Shown here: positions 20,846 to 31,379 of the stretch, piece after piece
Position numbering within the stretch: the first letter of the stretch is position 1
Layout of the letters: each line of letters starts with the position of its first letter
DNA from: Brachypterus glaber
Taxonomy: Eukaryota; Arthropoda; Insecta; Coleoptera; Kateretidae
Assembly: GCA_958510825.1 (NCBI GenBank)
Contig: OY294052.1
Location: 6,345,816 to 6,409,815, forward strand
Length of the DNA stretch: 64,000 bases
Direction: 5' to 3'
The notes under the pieces: generated by a model
The model's input: the letters and a program-made list of their open reading frames with translations, nothing else
Databases searched by the model: none
Told to the model about the DNA's origin: nothing
Translations under genes and position numbers: made by a program

Positions 20846-21280
20846 TTTGGACTTTTTGACAGAGACTTGAAATTTGAAAAAAAATATTTACTACTTAGAA
20901 AATGTTTGTTCCAAATTACAAGTCTTTGTGTCAAAGCTTTTTTGAAATATCGTAGCGTAAAGTTCATTTGGTTTAATAAACCAAACGATTTGCTTACATC
21001 TTTCTTTAAAGATCTATTGGTTGATAAAGATCGTAATTTATAATTAATGTAAATTTTAGGCCACAAATAAAGCATTTAAATATCGTACATAAATAATATT
21101 TACCTTTTTTTACACTTTTAACACTTTAACCTAGCAGCATGCGTCGCTATCTCTCTAACAATAACAATATTAAACGGTCCGTATTATGATGCGACGGCTT
21201 CTTGGTTATTGTCCAAAGCGCACGCGCGTCTTAAAATAACATAGCCCGACATTGTAAAATCATGTAAAAATATGTAAATC
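20846..21280. other. Unassigned sequence between two tandem arrays
   Basis: No gene found. The 84-codon minus frame here is AT-rich with no recognised motif. Confidence 0.45.
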
Positions 21281-21284
21281 AATG

Positions 21285-21385
21285 TAATTATATTTATTTA
21301 CATTATTTTACATTCTTTTACATTCTTTTACATTATTTTACATTCTTTTACATTATTTTACACTATTTTACATTATTTTACATAA
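21285..21385 (+). repeat. (TTTTACATT)n-type short tandem repeat
   Basis: About eight successive units of TTTTACATT with a variable A or C. Similar words continue to about 21475. Confidence 0.8.
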
Positions 21386-21509
21386 ATTCATAAATTATGC
21401 ATAGTCCAGAATAGTAAATTTACTATTCCGTACTATGTAAACTAATGTATTTTTACATTATTTTACATGCAGTTTTTACAGTGTACACGGTGTTTGCTGT
21501 TTTTTCTTC

Positions 21510-22055
21510 TTCATTAAATAAAGGGGATGATTCTACATCACAAAACATAAAAAACCATTAAAGAAACATATGTCCGGAAATAAGCCCTAAGAGAGCTACG
21601 GCCCTTGGAAGATAGACATATTGAATGTGTAACAAAATAATCACCAATAAATTTTTAATTCTGCAGGGCGATTCTTTATTTAAAACTAAGCAAAAAAGTA
21701 TTCTTCACCGAAACACCTAAATTCTATATTAAAGGAGTCATAGCCTTTAAAAATGTAACATTTTTGATGGCACAAAATGTTACTCCTTCTTAATTGATTT
21801 TTTTTTTAAGGTTGCTCTTACAGTCACTATAATACAGTGTCACTATATGAGAATATCATGACACTTTTTATGTATTTTTTACAAGAGTGGCCCAAAAAGA
21901 ATTTGACTGGCTAAAATCGATTTTTTTCGAAAAAGTCCAAAAATGATCAAAATTTGCGTTACATAATATTTAAACGTTCGTTTCTGGACCTATATTCCTA
22001 TGCTGGCCTTTAATGTTTTGTGATTTAGAATCATCCCCTTTATTTAATGACGAAA
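21510..22055. mobile_element. CAGGGTG-related element with long inverted ends
   Basis: CATTAAATAAAGGGGATGAT on the left is mirrored by ATCATCCCCTTTATTTAATG on the right. Inside are the family words GGAAATAAGCCCTAAG and AGCTACGGCCCTT and the TAACATTTTTGATGGCAC segment. It lacks the CAGGGTG tip. Non-coding. Confidence 0.6.
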
Positions 22056-22423
22056 GACTGAAAAAACCGTTTAGATACAACTTTTGCATATTGAACACTG
22101 TTAAAATGCATAACAAGGATCCCAAATATGATGAGAACCGAAATTCCTTTTTTTTGTGTAGATAGGACTCCTTGTCTTAGCACGGCAGTACACTAAATCA
22201 AATATCAAATCAATAAATTTATATTTTATTTAAAGTTATTTATGGTTTATTAATCAAATAAAAGCATGTTCTACAGGTATCGATTACTACCAGGTGTATA
22301 CATACTTATTTCCTCACAAAACACCTACACCAGTGTATTATATTACAGTAACCAATATTTTTAAAAAAATTGTGTAATCGATAAATGAAGGTTACTTTTA
22401 TTACCTCTTCAAATTAGGTATAA
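22056..22423. other. Unassigned AT-rich sequence
   Basis: Nothing recognised. Confidence 0.5.
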
Positions 22424-22556
22424 CATATGAACATACCCCGGCGATAATCCGGTTATGAGTCACAAAAATTAAAAACAAACAGAAACGTATACGTTTCTGT
22501 GTTTATTTTCAACGTTTATGACTTATAACTGGATTATCGCCGGGGTATGCATATGG
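22424..22556. repeat. Long palindrome with CCCCGGCGATAATCC arms
   Basis: Arms of about 60 bp pair from CATACCCCGGCGATAATCC on the left to its complement on the right. They meet at the perfect palindrome AGAAACGTATACGTTTCT, with mismatches only in the middle of the arms. It would extrude as a near-continuous hairpin. Confidence 0.75.
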
Positions 22557-23020
22557 CGCACTCACTAGAGAGTCCAATGTATATAAGATAAGTCCAAATA
22601 ACATCAAAATAATAATTTCCCATAGGTATAAGTATAGGTATTATAAAAAAAATGTTCAAGTACGTGTCGAGGGTTCCGTAACTAAGTTTTTTATAACTTT
22701 TTTTACTTTTTCATGGCATTTCTCCAAGAGTTCTAGTCGTAGCCAAAGTCTTAGCTCAAAAATGCATAGGGAATTTTTGAAATAATTTTTTATTGATTTT
22801 TGTGTTATAATTTATGTCTAATTATAATTAGACTCAAATTAACATGTTTTTTCTTCTTCTTCTTCCTTTTTTTTGGCCTTTTCTCAGTGAGATAATTAGC
22901 CAGATCCCTCTTAGTTACTCAATTCACCAAGAGTGGTTCTTGTCTGGCTTGGCGCCATGCCCACTCCTGTTTTGATTATAGAAAATTTCCAGTCTTCTGT
23001 AAGACCTTTCTTCCCTTTTC
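22557..23020. other. Unassigned, with a possible LINE-like (GAA)n tail on the minus strand
   Basis: About 22845-22975 reads on the minus strand GGCGCCAAGCCAGACAAGAA, later AAAAGGCC and then (GAAGAA)n, resembling a retrotransposon 3' end. A related block lies near 12672-12820. Confidence 0.4.
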
Positions 23021-23083
23021 GTGTTTGCTGTTGGTTGTGTTTGCTGTTGGTTGTGTTAGCTGTTGGTTGTGTTAGCTGTTGAC
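23021..23083 (+). repeat. 16-bp minisatellite, 4 units
   Basis: Four consecutive units of GTGTTTGCTGTTGGTT or its GTGTTAGC variant, running into the dispersed repeat. Confidence 0.85.
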
Positions 23084-23358
23084 AAGGCTGTTTTTTCTAG
23101 TTTGTTATTATATTTGCGCATGCGCTAGTATATAACAAATTCTGAACGTATAAAAACTTCTTCACGTGTTTGTTGCTTCCAAATCAAAATTTATCAGCAT
23201 TATAAATGATTAAAAATCATAAAATTCTCTTCTTACTCCAATATAATCACATGTCATTTTACTGCACATCATCCATACAATCACTATAAAATATATAAAA
23301 TCGAATCCAGGGCATATCGACGATAGCAATAAATAAATAAATAACTATACTAAAACAC
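23076..23358 (-). repeat. Dispersed repeat, copy 2 (partner 12370-12654)
   Basis: An inverted copy of 12370-12654 with mostly single-base differences. It includes TTTGCGCATGCGCTAGTATA and TCGAATCCAGGGCATATC. Confidence 0.7.
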
Positions 23359-23699
23359 TTGATGCTAAAAATTAAACGCGATTAACGGATTACACAATTC
23401 TTGCCAAAAGTACTTGTTCCTCGTTTCACGGGTGAAAAGCAACTGTGAACATGTTTTTTACCGATTAACTCCAAGTTTTTTGCTTGGAATCTTAAATGAA
23501 AAAAGGTACCTAAGTATATACAGTTGTGAAACATTCTTGCGTATGTATTACAATTGATTGACAATAAAATTATGATTGTTAATGTTTGATAGATTTGCAT
23601 TTTGAACTAGGTGGTCGCGATATTGCAATCAAATTATTTACATATGTACCAATATGTTTCATATGTATTCATACTTACTAAGAATACATAATTTACATA
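23359..23699. other. Unassigned
   Basis: No recognised feature. The short minus frame at 23382-23600 has no known motif. Confidence 0.5.
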
Positions 23700-24085
23700 C
23701 AGGGTGATCAATAACTGGCATGCCAAAGTTTATTAGATGATTCTGCATCCAAAAATATCAAAAAAAAGTTCATACAAAGGTTGGTCCGCAAATGAGCCCT
23801 AAGGGAGCTACGGCCTTTTAAAATTGTAATAAAAATAAGGTTTTTAATTAATAATTATTAAATGGTATAAGCTAGAGCGACGAGCTTTTACATGTATACT
23901 AGTATTAATAAGGGCAATAAGTTCATGTTAATTTATTTTTTTGAATTTATCCAGAGGCGTCCCTAGACGGAAAAATGTATTACGCTTAACACATTTTTGC
24001 CCCAAACTTTTTTATATGTCCTTTTATTGGATTCCTTGAGTAAAAATACATAAAAAATGTCATATAGTGTAACACTGTAGGAGTA
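23700..24085 (+). mobile_element. CAGGGTGATC element, left half
   Basis: It begins after TA with CAGGGTGATCAATAACTGGC and continues with GGTTGGTCCGCAAATGAGCC and AGCTACGGCC, then CGAGCTTTTACATGTATACT, in the same order as 15972-16350. It stops at GAGTAACCGTT, so the right half is lost. Confidence 0.75.
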
Positions 24086-24573
24086 ACCGTTAAAAAAAAC
24101 AGGAACGGCAGAGGAACAAAAGACCATCGCGTTGTCATGGTTAGTTTACTTCCAAATTACACTGCACTTTTTAAAACTAAACATGAAACAAAGGCGTTCA
24201 AGAGTTTGTTTTTTTCATGACTGGAAAACAAGTTATACTTTTAATTACTTTGGATTTATCAAAATTGGATGTGACATAAATTTGAAGTTTATGTCTGTAT
24301 TTTTGGGACAATCTGTAATAATACCGCATTATTATTGCACTTATGAAAATTACTCGTAATTATTTCAATGATTTATTTATATATAAGTACACAATAGCTT
24401 TTTTCGTCGTATCGAATAATACTTTAAGTTTTTGTAATAAAAAGTTTGTGCGCTTTTATAAAATGATATCGAATAATACTTTAAGTTTGTGTAATATTAC
24501 TTAATATAGTAAATAAATAAATTATAAATTTTTACGATGTTTGCTAAACTATCAAGCGAAAGCGACGACAAAT
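24086..24573. other. Unassigned AT-rich sequence
   Basis: A tandem echo of GAATAATACTTTAAGTTTGT occurs twice (about 24414 and 24472). No gene is supported. Confidence 0.45.
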
Positions 24574-24827
24574 CAACGAACTAACAACTCTTCTCTCTAG
24601 AATACGCATACCGTTAATATAAAGTATAGCCAACATCTCGGTTTGTTTGTAAACAAATAGTAGGTATATTCAGGCCTGAACAATAACAATTACCAGTAAC
24701 TGTTATTGTTGTCTCTGTTAGAACAAAGCTGTGCGAGTAAGACAGGCAAATGTATATGTTGGCTACGTTTTTTTCAGTTTTTACAAATAAAATGCCTATT
24801 CTAGAGAGAAGAGTTATTAGTTCTTTG
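24574..24827. mobile_element. hAT-type MITE, copy 3, 8-bp TSD CGACAAAT
   Basis: It starts CAACGAACTAACAACTCTTC and ends AGTTATTAGTTCTTTG. Perfect duplications CGACAAAT lie at 24566-24573 and 24828-24835. Its 254-bp interior matches copies 1 and 2. Confidence 0.9.
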
Positions 24828-24835
24828 CGACAAAT

Positions 24836-26120
24836 ACACCACCAGAATAGTTGAACAGGACAGAAAATATGTAGTCACAAAGATCTGGTGAACGGTACGA
24901 CGAATCATAAACAATAATATCGATACCCCCAAGCAACAAAGCCGTAACTCATATATTGTCATTTTTCACGACAGCTAAATTTCTAAAATATTTTTTTTTG
25001 TTATTTAAGGGTGGGTAAATGATTGAAGTGGAAAAGGAAGTCATGTGATACATCATTAGAAAGCTTATAAAATTCTCTATTTAACTGTTTAAGTATTTAT
25101 TGTTTATTTACTGTTTGTTTCTGATAATATTCAAGTTTAGAATTTCTTACTTTAGTGATTTTAAGTAAACTTTTGCTTAAAGTGGACTGTGGAGAAACCT
25201 TCGTAGTATCACCATGTGTGTCTTTTTTCAAGGCGTTTACCTATGAGTATAACTCAAAATGGGTCTAACTTGAGTTACATCCTTGTTGCTTGGGAGTGTC
25301 GATATATGGATAAAAATACAAATACATAACCTTATTATGTACATAATTAATATTCTATTTTTCTTTATTAATTATCCATTTGGACTAAATAAATAGAATC
25401 GTGAATTAAAGCTAAAGAAACATAACCTATAATTATTATTTTCCTTTTACAAAAAGTTGATTAACGAAATTTAAATTACAGTCAATTTAATTTTTAGCAG
25501 ATTAAGTATGGGAGGTCGAATAATAATTAGCGAATATTCCATTCCTTAAAATGAATACAAAAAATTAAAGAAGAAATTAATATACTTAAAGTCAATTTGC
25601 CGTAGTTACTTTTTTATTAATATATAAATTGTTGTGGAATTTTAATAATCAAATTTTGGTACCTAGGTAGAATTATGACAAAAAAAGGATCACGTAAAAT
25701 TTTAATTTTAAGTAGTAGGGGGCTTTGGCCGTATGTTTTTAGCAATAAAAGTTCTAACCTCGGTTCTTACACTTAGATTTGGTTGAAGGTAACACAAGTT
25801 TTTTGAATATAATTAGTAAAAAATGTATAAGTATACCCATAGTAATGTTTTGTACCATGGTATGGCCTTAAGCTTTTTTTTCAAATTTAATAAATAAAAA
25901 AAACACAATTATTTATTTTTTTTTAAGGACTAAAAGGACTTTTCTCCTGGCAAAGATGGGTAAAACGGTTAGTATAATAATACAGGGTTTGATTTAGATA
26001 TAGGTTACAATACGTCGCACAGTGGGGCAAATTGAATTTCTAGATAGACAAATTCTAAAAAATTAAAATAAAATAATCTGCTGATAACGAGAAAAATAGT
26101 TAAAAAAATCTTAAGCTTCA
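24836..26120. other. Unassigned AT-rich sequence
   Basis: No gene, tRNA or clear terminal repeat was recognised over this stretch. It holds a TACAGGG-like word near 25981. Confidence 0.45.
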
Positions 26121-26490
26121 GGCGGCAATTTTTAACGGGTAAAATTTGTAAATTTTAATAAAAAAATCTAAAAAAATTAAAACCAACTCTAAATAACCCG
26201 CTAATAACGGAATAATGTCATATGACATAACAACTTCTTTAAGTCTTTTTGCATTTGTTTTAAAATTTACATCACCTCGAATATGTTGTTCAATTTTAAT
26301 GTCGGTAATTGTTTGTTGCTTCTTAAAAACGTCTATAACTTTCCATATTGTAGGATGATGTGCCCCAAAAAGTTTATTAAAACCGCTATTCCACCCTTCT
26401 ACAAAATTATTTGTTTTGTGAATGTCTTGTATCACATTGTTAAATTGGTTCCACAAATTAATACTGAACAAGGGATCTTTTTTTTTTGTA
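26121..26490 (-). pseudogene. MULE-type transposase C-terminal fragment
   Basis: The minus frame reads DPLFSINLWNQFNN, then KTNNFVEGWNSGFNKLFGAH, then HPTIWKVIDVFKKQQT, then NAKRLKEVVMSYD before dissolving into random sequence. The order W-N, TNN-x-VEGW, HP-x-IWK-x-ID is the conserved C-terminal segment of MULE-domain proteins common in insects, found after the catalytic DDE region. No DDE residues or upstream zinc finger (FLYWCH type) are seen. The fragment is roughly 85 recognisable residues of a protein normally several hundred long. It is most likely a dead transposon piece or a lone exon of a decayed copy. Confidence 0.7.
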
Positions 26491-27219
26491 AGTTCTTTCT
26501 TTTAAATATATAAAATTTTCGTGAACCGCCAAATTACTTCCCCGCGAACTTAAAATATACCGTACAGACATTATCGCTTCTTTTATGTACTGAAATTGCA
26601 TTTATTAAAATTAACTTAAAACTAAGTACCTATCTCAATACAAAAAATGGTTCAATAAACAAATATCTTCATGAAAACAAAAATATTTTGCGAACTTTTT
26701 TTTTCGAACTAAAGACCGGATGCCATAATAATTATACTTTTATCTCCTGTAGAACTTCTCTCTTTATCTAATCTAAATAGGGCCAGTCCATTGCCTGTGC
26801 TCATAGCGGTTAGTTTCAAATAAATCATAGGCAATTTATCCGAGTAATTTTTGTTAAATCAATGCACTTGTAATTTACAAGATGATATTAAATTAGCATG
26901 TTTGAGAGTAAAAAGGTTAGAAAATTATAATGTATATTTGATGTTGAACTATTAATAAACTAGTAATAATAAATATACATGAAAGTGACGTTATATTGCG
27001 CGAGTACAATGAACCTAGCCAACATGCAATGTTTCTCCATTTAACTCTGACCTAAAATTATCCTACAATATTTATAGCGCATAGGGGAAAATCAATGCAG
27101 AAAATATACATGTTACTTGCGAACTTAACCATAAAATATATATTAAGTTTTATTTTTAACCTGATACTTATGTAAGAATTCATAAATTAAAAATTGACCG
27201 TCTGTAAAAGTATATAGGC
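26491..27219. other. Unassigned AT-rich sequence
   Basis: A segment near 26755-26785 (CTCTCTTTATCTAATCTAAA) recurs near 38814-38836 with similar surroundings, a weak dispersed repeat. No gene. Confidence 0.45.
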
Positions 27220-27656
27220 ACAGTACCTAAAGTTTATTTTTTTAAGGTATAGTTATTTTAAACCTTCCCGCTTGTAAACAATCTCGAAATTGCCATAGCA
27301 ACGTAAGATACGCATGCGTCGTAAGCGAAATCACTAGGCCCAATTTACACAACCGTAAAACGTTGACGTGCCATTAACGAGAACAAAACAATGGTTAAAT
27401 TATTTGAATAAAAGCAATTTTATAAGCAAATTTTGTTTCTACAGGAATACAAAAGTGTTTTTAGCAATAGCTTTATCAATTCTCTTTTTTTTACATCAAA
27501 ACATCATAAAAACAAAGTAAGTAAACAAAAATTATAAATTTTGGTTATGTTGACATTGAAAACAAGCCACATGCTTCAGTGTAAATCGGACTTTGTGGAG
27601 CATTTAGCGGCAAATTTAAAATAACTATACCTTAAAAAAATAAACTTTAAGATACT
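27220..27656. mobile_element. TIR element, about 437 bp
   Basis: The ends share AAAGTTTATTTTTTTAAGG and TATAGTTATTTTAAA with their complements on the right, about 37 bp of near-perfect inversion. The interior has no long frame. No target duplication is resolvable. Confidence 0.65.
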
Positions 27657-27689
27657 GCACGTTTGTCGGTTAATAACCAAAAATATATG

Positions 27690-28045
27690 TAGGGTTATTC
27701 AGAAATAAGTTCGAGAATTTTAAGTGCTGATTCTATTAAAAAATATGAAAAAGTTCCCATAAAGGTTGGTCCGGAAGTTATCCCTAAAGAAGCTACGACC
27801 CTCCTAAGGGTACATCTGAAAAGTAGTTTTATGTAACATCTCTGGAACCCTATGAACTACAGAAACGATTTTTTGCACATGCCTTAGCATTGATAAAGGT
27901 TATAATTTCATGTAATTTTTATTTGGTAATTTTAACCAGGGACGTCCAAAATGGGGGGCATTGTTACCTTTTTGCCCCTATTTTTTTTGCTGTAATAAAT
28001 GCTCGTATGCTGGTTTTTCATGTTTTGTGATGTAGAATTAAGCAA
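27690..28045. mobile_element. CAGGGTG-related element, diverged copy
   Basis: It has GGTTGGTCCGGAAGTTATCC and AAGCTACGACC on the left and TTTCATGTTTTGTGATGTAG on the right, as in the copy at 21510-22055. The tip has decayed to AGGGTTATTC. Confidence 0.55.
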
Positions 28046-28106
28046 TAGGATGCCTTAATCTCATGACATTATTCATTTATCGAATAAAGTCGAAATATGT
28101 TTTCTA

Positions 28107-28213
28107 GATCAGCGTACAGGGTTGACTCTTGGTACTGAAGAGGGCCAGTAGCCCGAAACTGTTAGTCTACCAATATCACTCTGTAAGATGATTAGAAAAT
28201 TGATTGATGGAAT
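28107..28213 (+). mobile_element. Truncated copy of the hammerhead-bearing element
   Basis: It shares ATCAGCGT-CAG, the whole ribozyme, CTCTGTAAGATGATTAG and GATTGATGGAATA with the minus strand of 11353-11460. It retains only the terminus next to the ribozyme. Confidence 0.75.
28129..28173 (+). ncRNA. Hammerhead self-cleaving ribozyme, copy B
   Basis: Order: stem I TTGGTA (28129-28134), CTGAAGA (28135-28141), stem II GGGC with loop CAGTA and GCCC, GAA, stem III ACT with loop GTT and AGT, cleavage C at 28167, and stem I partner TACCAA (28168-28173). Compared with copy A the two changes I see are both in loops (CAGCA to CAGTA and GTC to GTT), so the paired and catalytic positions are conserved. 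Confidence 0.85.
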
Positions 28214-28961
28214 ATTTAAATAATCATTCCCTTTATTTTCCGCCAAAAGACTGCAAACAACGTGTATATACCGTTAAATTTATTTTTTTTAGCAATTAAA
28301 AAATTAAAACAAAATTCAAATAAAATTTGACATTCAAAATGTCACTTATGTGGTAGCAATGTTTTCAGAAAATTAGTTAAGGGGGTGTACATTGGATCTG
28401 TGTCACCCGGTATATTTATTTTTTTCTTTTTCGTTTTCCACCTCCGATATCTTCTCACAGTTATGTAACTCGTGATAAAAAAAAGGTCCATTGCCAAACA
28501 AGTATACAAACAAAAGTTTATATGGTTATAAATCGTTATAAATTTGGTTGTACCATTTTAATACAGTGGTAAATATTTAAGTTTAAATCGTAAAAATACG
28601 TGGAAAAATCGTCGTTAAAACCGTTTTTATTACCAATTATTTTTTTCGAACCACTGTAATATAAATCCGTCGAACAATAAATAAAAAAATAACAATAAAT
28701 TTGGTGCAGTTTTTTTATCAATTCTGCGAATATAATAAACTCATTTTATTGAGATGAATGGTGCTAATTATATTTACAGTTACAACAATCAAAATAATTT
28801 AAATACTCTATACAAATATTAATTACGCTATTACAGAACAATATAAAATTAAAACAATTGGAATTGCAATTATTCGAAGAATTTTGCAAATTGCAAGCAC
28901 AACGTTTAATAATGAATTACACTGGCATAACAATAGGTATGTATCACAAAATATATTTATT
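28214..28961. other. Unassigned AT-rich sequence
   Basis: No gene. A GTGTCACCCGGTATA word near 28402 looks like a lone end of the CCGGGTG family. Confidence 0.45.
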
Positions 28962-29470
28962 ACACAGGCCCACAAAAAAAATAAAAGTGGTCTGCACCAT
29001 GGATAGGACCATGATATTCGGGAAAAAGTGACCAAAATTATTTTATTGGGTATTTCAACTTTTAAATGAAAAAATTTTAAACATAAAAAATGTATTTTTT
29101 AATTTTTTAATATTCTAATAATAACAAAAAATTTTTCAATGAAAAATATTAAAAAATATATTTTTTATGTCTTACTAAGTAATCCTTTAAAAGTTGAAAT
29201 ACACAATAAAATATTTTTTTGGTATTTTTTCCCATTATTTTTTTTTTCTTTTTTGATCTAAATTCTTCAATGGTAAATAAAAAAAATCATATTTTTATGT
29301 CTTACAATACAAAATAAAATAATTTTGGTCACTTTTTTCCCGTTTGGTAGCCGCACAGTAGAGAAAAATCCAGACGCGTAGGGGCTAAACTGAGTTCAGA
29401 TTCGGTTTCAGCGGGCAAAAATACACATATCCATGGCGCAGACCACTTTTATTTTTTTGTGAGCCTGTGT
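28962..29470. mobile_element. ACACAGGCCCAC TIR element, about 510 bp
   Basis: The left end ACACAGGCCCACAAAAAAAA and the right end TTTTTTTGTGAGCCTGTGT are inverted. Similarity extends inward through AAAAGTGGTCTGC and CCATGG, about 42 bp. The interior contains a second inverted pair rich in TTTTATGTCTTA. The flanks TATTTATT and TATTATTA are similar but not identical, so the duplication length is unsettled. Confidence 0.7.
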
Positions 29471-29787
29471 TATTATTATTATTATATTATAATACACATA
29501 TTATAAAGTAAGAGATATTGTTAAGTTAAAAAACCCTAGTGAAATTTATTTCTATTATTGAAAAATTTAAAAACCACTTCGTGCAGGAATAAAAAAAAAC
29601 TATATATACAGGGTGATCATTTAAAAACTATCCACCCCAAATATCTTGCAATCTAAGCACAATATAAAAGTTTTAAAAATCAATTTGGTTTTTTGAGATG
29701 GAAATTTAAGGGGCTTTAACTTTCACCCCTAACTCTAACATAAAAAAAAACACTTAAACCCTCTTGTAATACGTCATTTGAAAAAAC
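29471..29787. other. Unassigned, with a lone CAGGGTGATCATTT end
   Basis: TA followed by CAGGGTGATCATTTAAAAAC lies at about 29605. No partner is seen before the piggyBac-type MITE. A short (TTA)n run adjoins 29470. Confidence 0.45.
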
Positions 29788-29791
29788 TTAA

Positions 29792-29971
29792 CCCTTAACT
29801 GGTGACGTAGTGCCATTCGTGACCCCACCATAATAAATTATTTCATGTTTTAAGGGCATGATGCAACAAACAAGAACAAAATTTTGGAATTTTTTAAATT
29901 TGAAATATGGGGTCCTGAATGGCACCAGGTCACCAGTTGTGTTATGTTTTAACCACCTCACCAGTTAAGGG
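29792..29971. mobile_element. piggyBac-type MITE, TTAA TSD
   Basis: The ends are CCCTTAACTGGTGA and, inverted, TCACCAGTTAAGGG. TTAA lies immediately outside both (29788-29791 and 29972-29975). TTAA duplication with CCCTT-type ends is diagnostic of piggyBac. The 180-bp interior is non-coding and carries further copies of the GGTGCCATTC word in inverted orientation. Confidence 0.85.
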
Positions 29972-29975
29972 TTAA

Positions 29976-30476
29976 AAATGCTATGTTTCAGGAGAGCTGT
30001 ATTATACTGAATTAAATTTGCATATTTGTTTGCATACATAGAAAGTCTATAAAAGTATTTTGGATTAATATTGCCTTAAAGAAAAAATAAAGAAGTAAAG
30101 TCACAATTGTGACACCCTGGAGGGAAAGGGTTATGAGCATAAAAATGACCACTGTGGTGGTCCAAGAATAAAAATAATAATTTCAATAAAATATGTATCT
30201 AAATGTATTATTGAAACATATTTATTTTTAATGATTTATATTCAGAATAGGATTATTCTAATATTCTAATAGTTAATAGCCAACAAAGAATAATAAATCA
30301 ATTATGTATATTAAAAATAAAGTACAAACTAAGCAACTAACTAAACAAACTTACATAACTCCATTAAAATAGTTTAAAAACTCAATTAATCATTAAGTTG
30401 TAGCTGAAAAGGCATTATATAGTTCATAGGCGGGCCCAAGAAGTATAGTTTTTAAAATTACGATAGGAGTAACTAT
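29976..30476. other. Unassigned AT-rich sequence
   Basis: Nothing recognised. Confidence 0.5.
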
Positions 30477-30649
30477 AAATTTATTTAAAAATATGTGTTT
30501 TGTTGCATTTACAATGTCGAGTTACAAAAAACATGGTTTTTAACCTTGTTTGCAGTTTAAAGCCATACAGTGTTTTATATTTGCAGTCAAAGAAAAAGTA
30601 TAGTCTACAACACGTATGGAATAGTCATTCCGCGCTCGCGGGACCGTCA
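30477..30649 (+). repeat. Direct repeat, copy 1 (partner 31217-31379)
   Basis: It shares TTTATTTAAAAATATGTGTT, TGCAGTCAAAGAAAAAGTA and GGAATAGTCATTCCGCGCTC with the copy about 740 bp further on, with few changes. Just beyond, at about 30647-30674, GTCATAC and GTATGAC form a small hairpin. The overlapping short frames are not conserved between the copies. Confidence 0.75.
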
Positions 30650-31216
30650 TACTCGCCTGCCGGCTCGTATGACAAACTTTACGCTGGTGCGAAATATTGT
30701 CTATTCGGTACTAGTTATAGAATATATTATTTTAAAATTACGATATATATTTTTTTCTACGACTGCTTTAGAATGTAAGCAAATACACAAACTTTTCAAA
30801 CACAGAATGAATCCATTCTAGCTCTAGATACGGTATGAATATTCCTTATCAAGTGTTAGAATGAGCACATGTAGTGGCATCTCTTGTTTATAAAAGTAAA
30901 GAAAACTGTAGCAAAATTAGCAAAAATATATATATATTTTACCACGAAATATTGAATAATTTAATGCAATTTAAAGTTTTGCGTTAAAATTACATAAAGT
31001 TTATTAGTTTTTCTTAATATTTGACCAGTTTTTTTATCAATTTAGTTCAAAAAATTAAAACTGCTCCATCTATTGTTAAATATTTAAACCTGATATCTGT
31101 CACAAAAATCTGAAATAACCTTCAATTTTTGAATTATAATTTGTAAATATGTGCTAAAATTAAATAAAAATCTTTTTTAAGTACTGATTTGATAAAATTA
31201 TTAAATAACATTAATT
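30650..31216. other. Unassigned spacer between direct repeats
   Basis: No gene. A short (TA)n run lies near 30930. Confidence 0.5.
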
Positions 31217-31379
31217 GCTTTATTTAAAAATATGTGTTTTGTTGCATTTACAATGCCGAGTCACAAAAAACATGGTTTTTAACCTTGTCCGCAGTTTAAA
31301 GCCATACAGTGTTTTATATTTGCAGTCAAAGAAAAAGTAAAACACGTATGGAATAGTCATTCCGCGCTCGCGGGACCGT
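31217..31379 (+). repeat. Direct repeat, copy 2 (partner 30477-30649)
   Basis: As copy 1 but missing a few bases near the AAAGTAAAACACG junction. Both end at CGCGGGACCGT. Confidence 0.75.
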
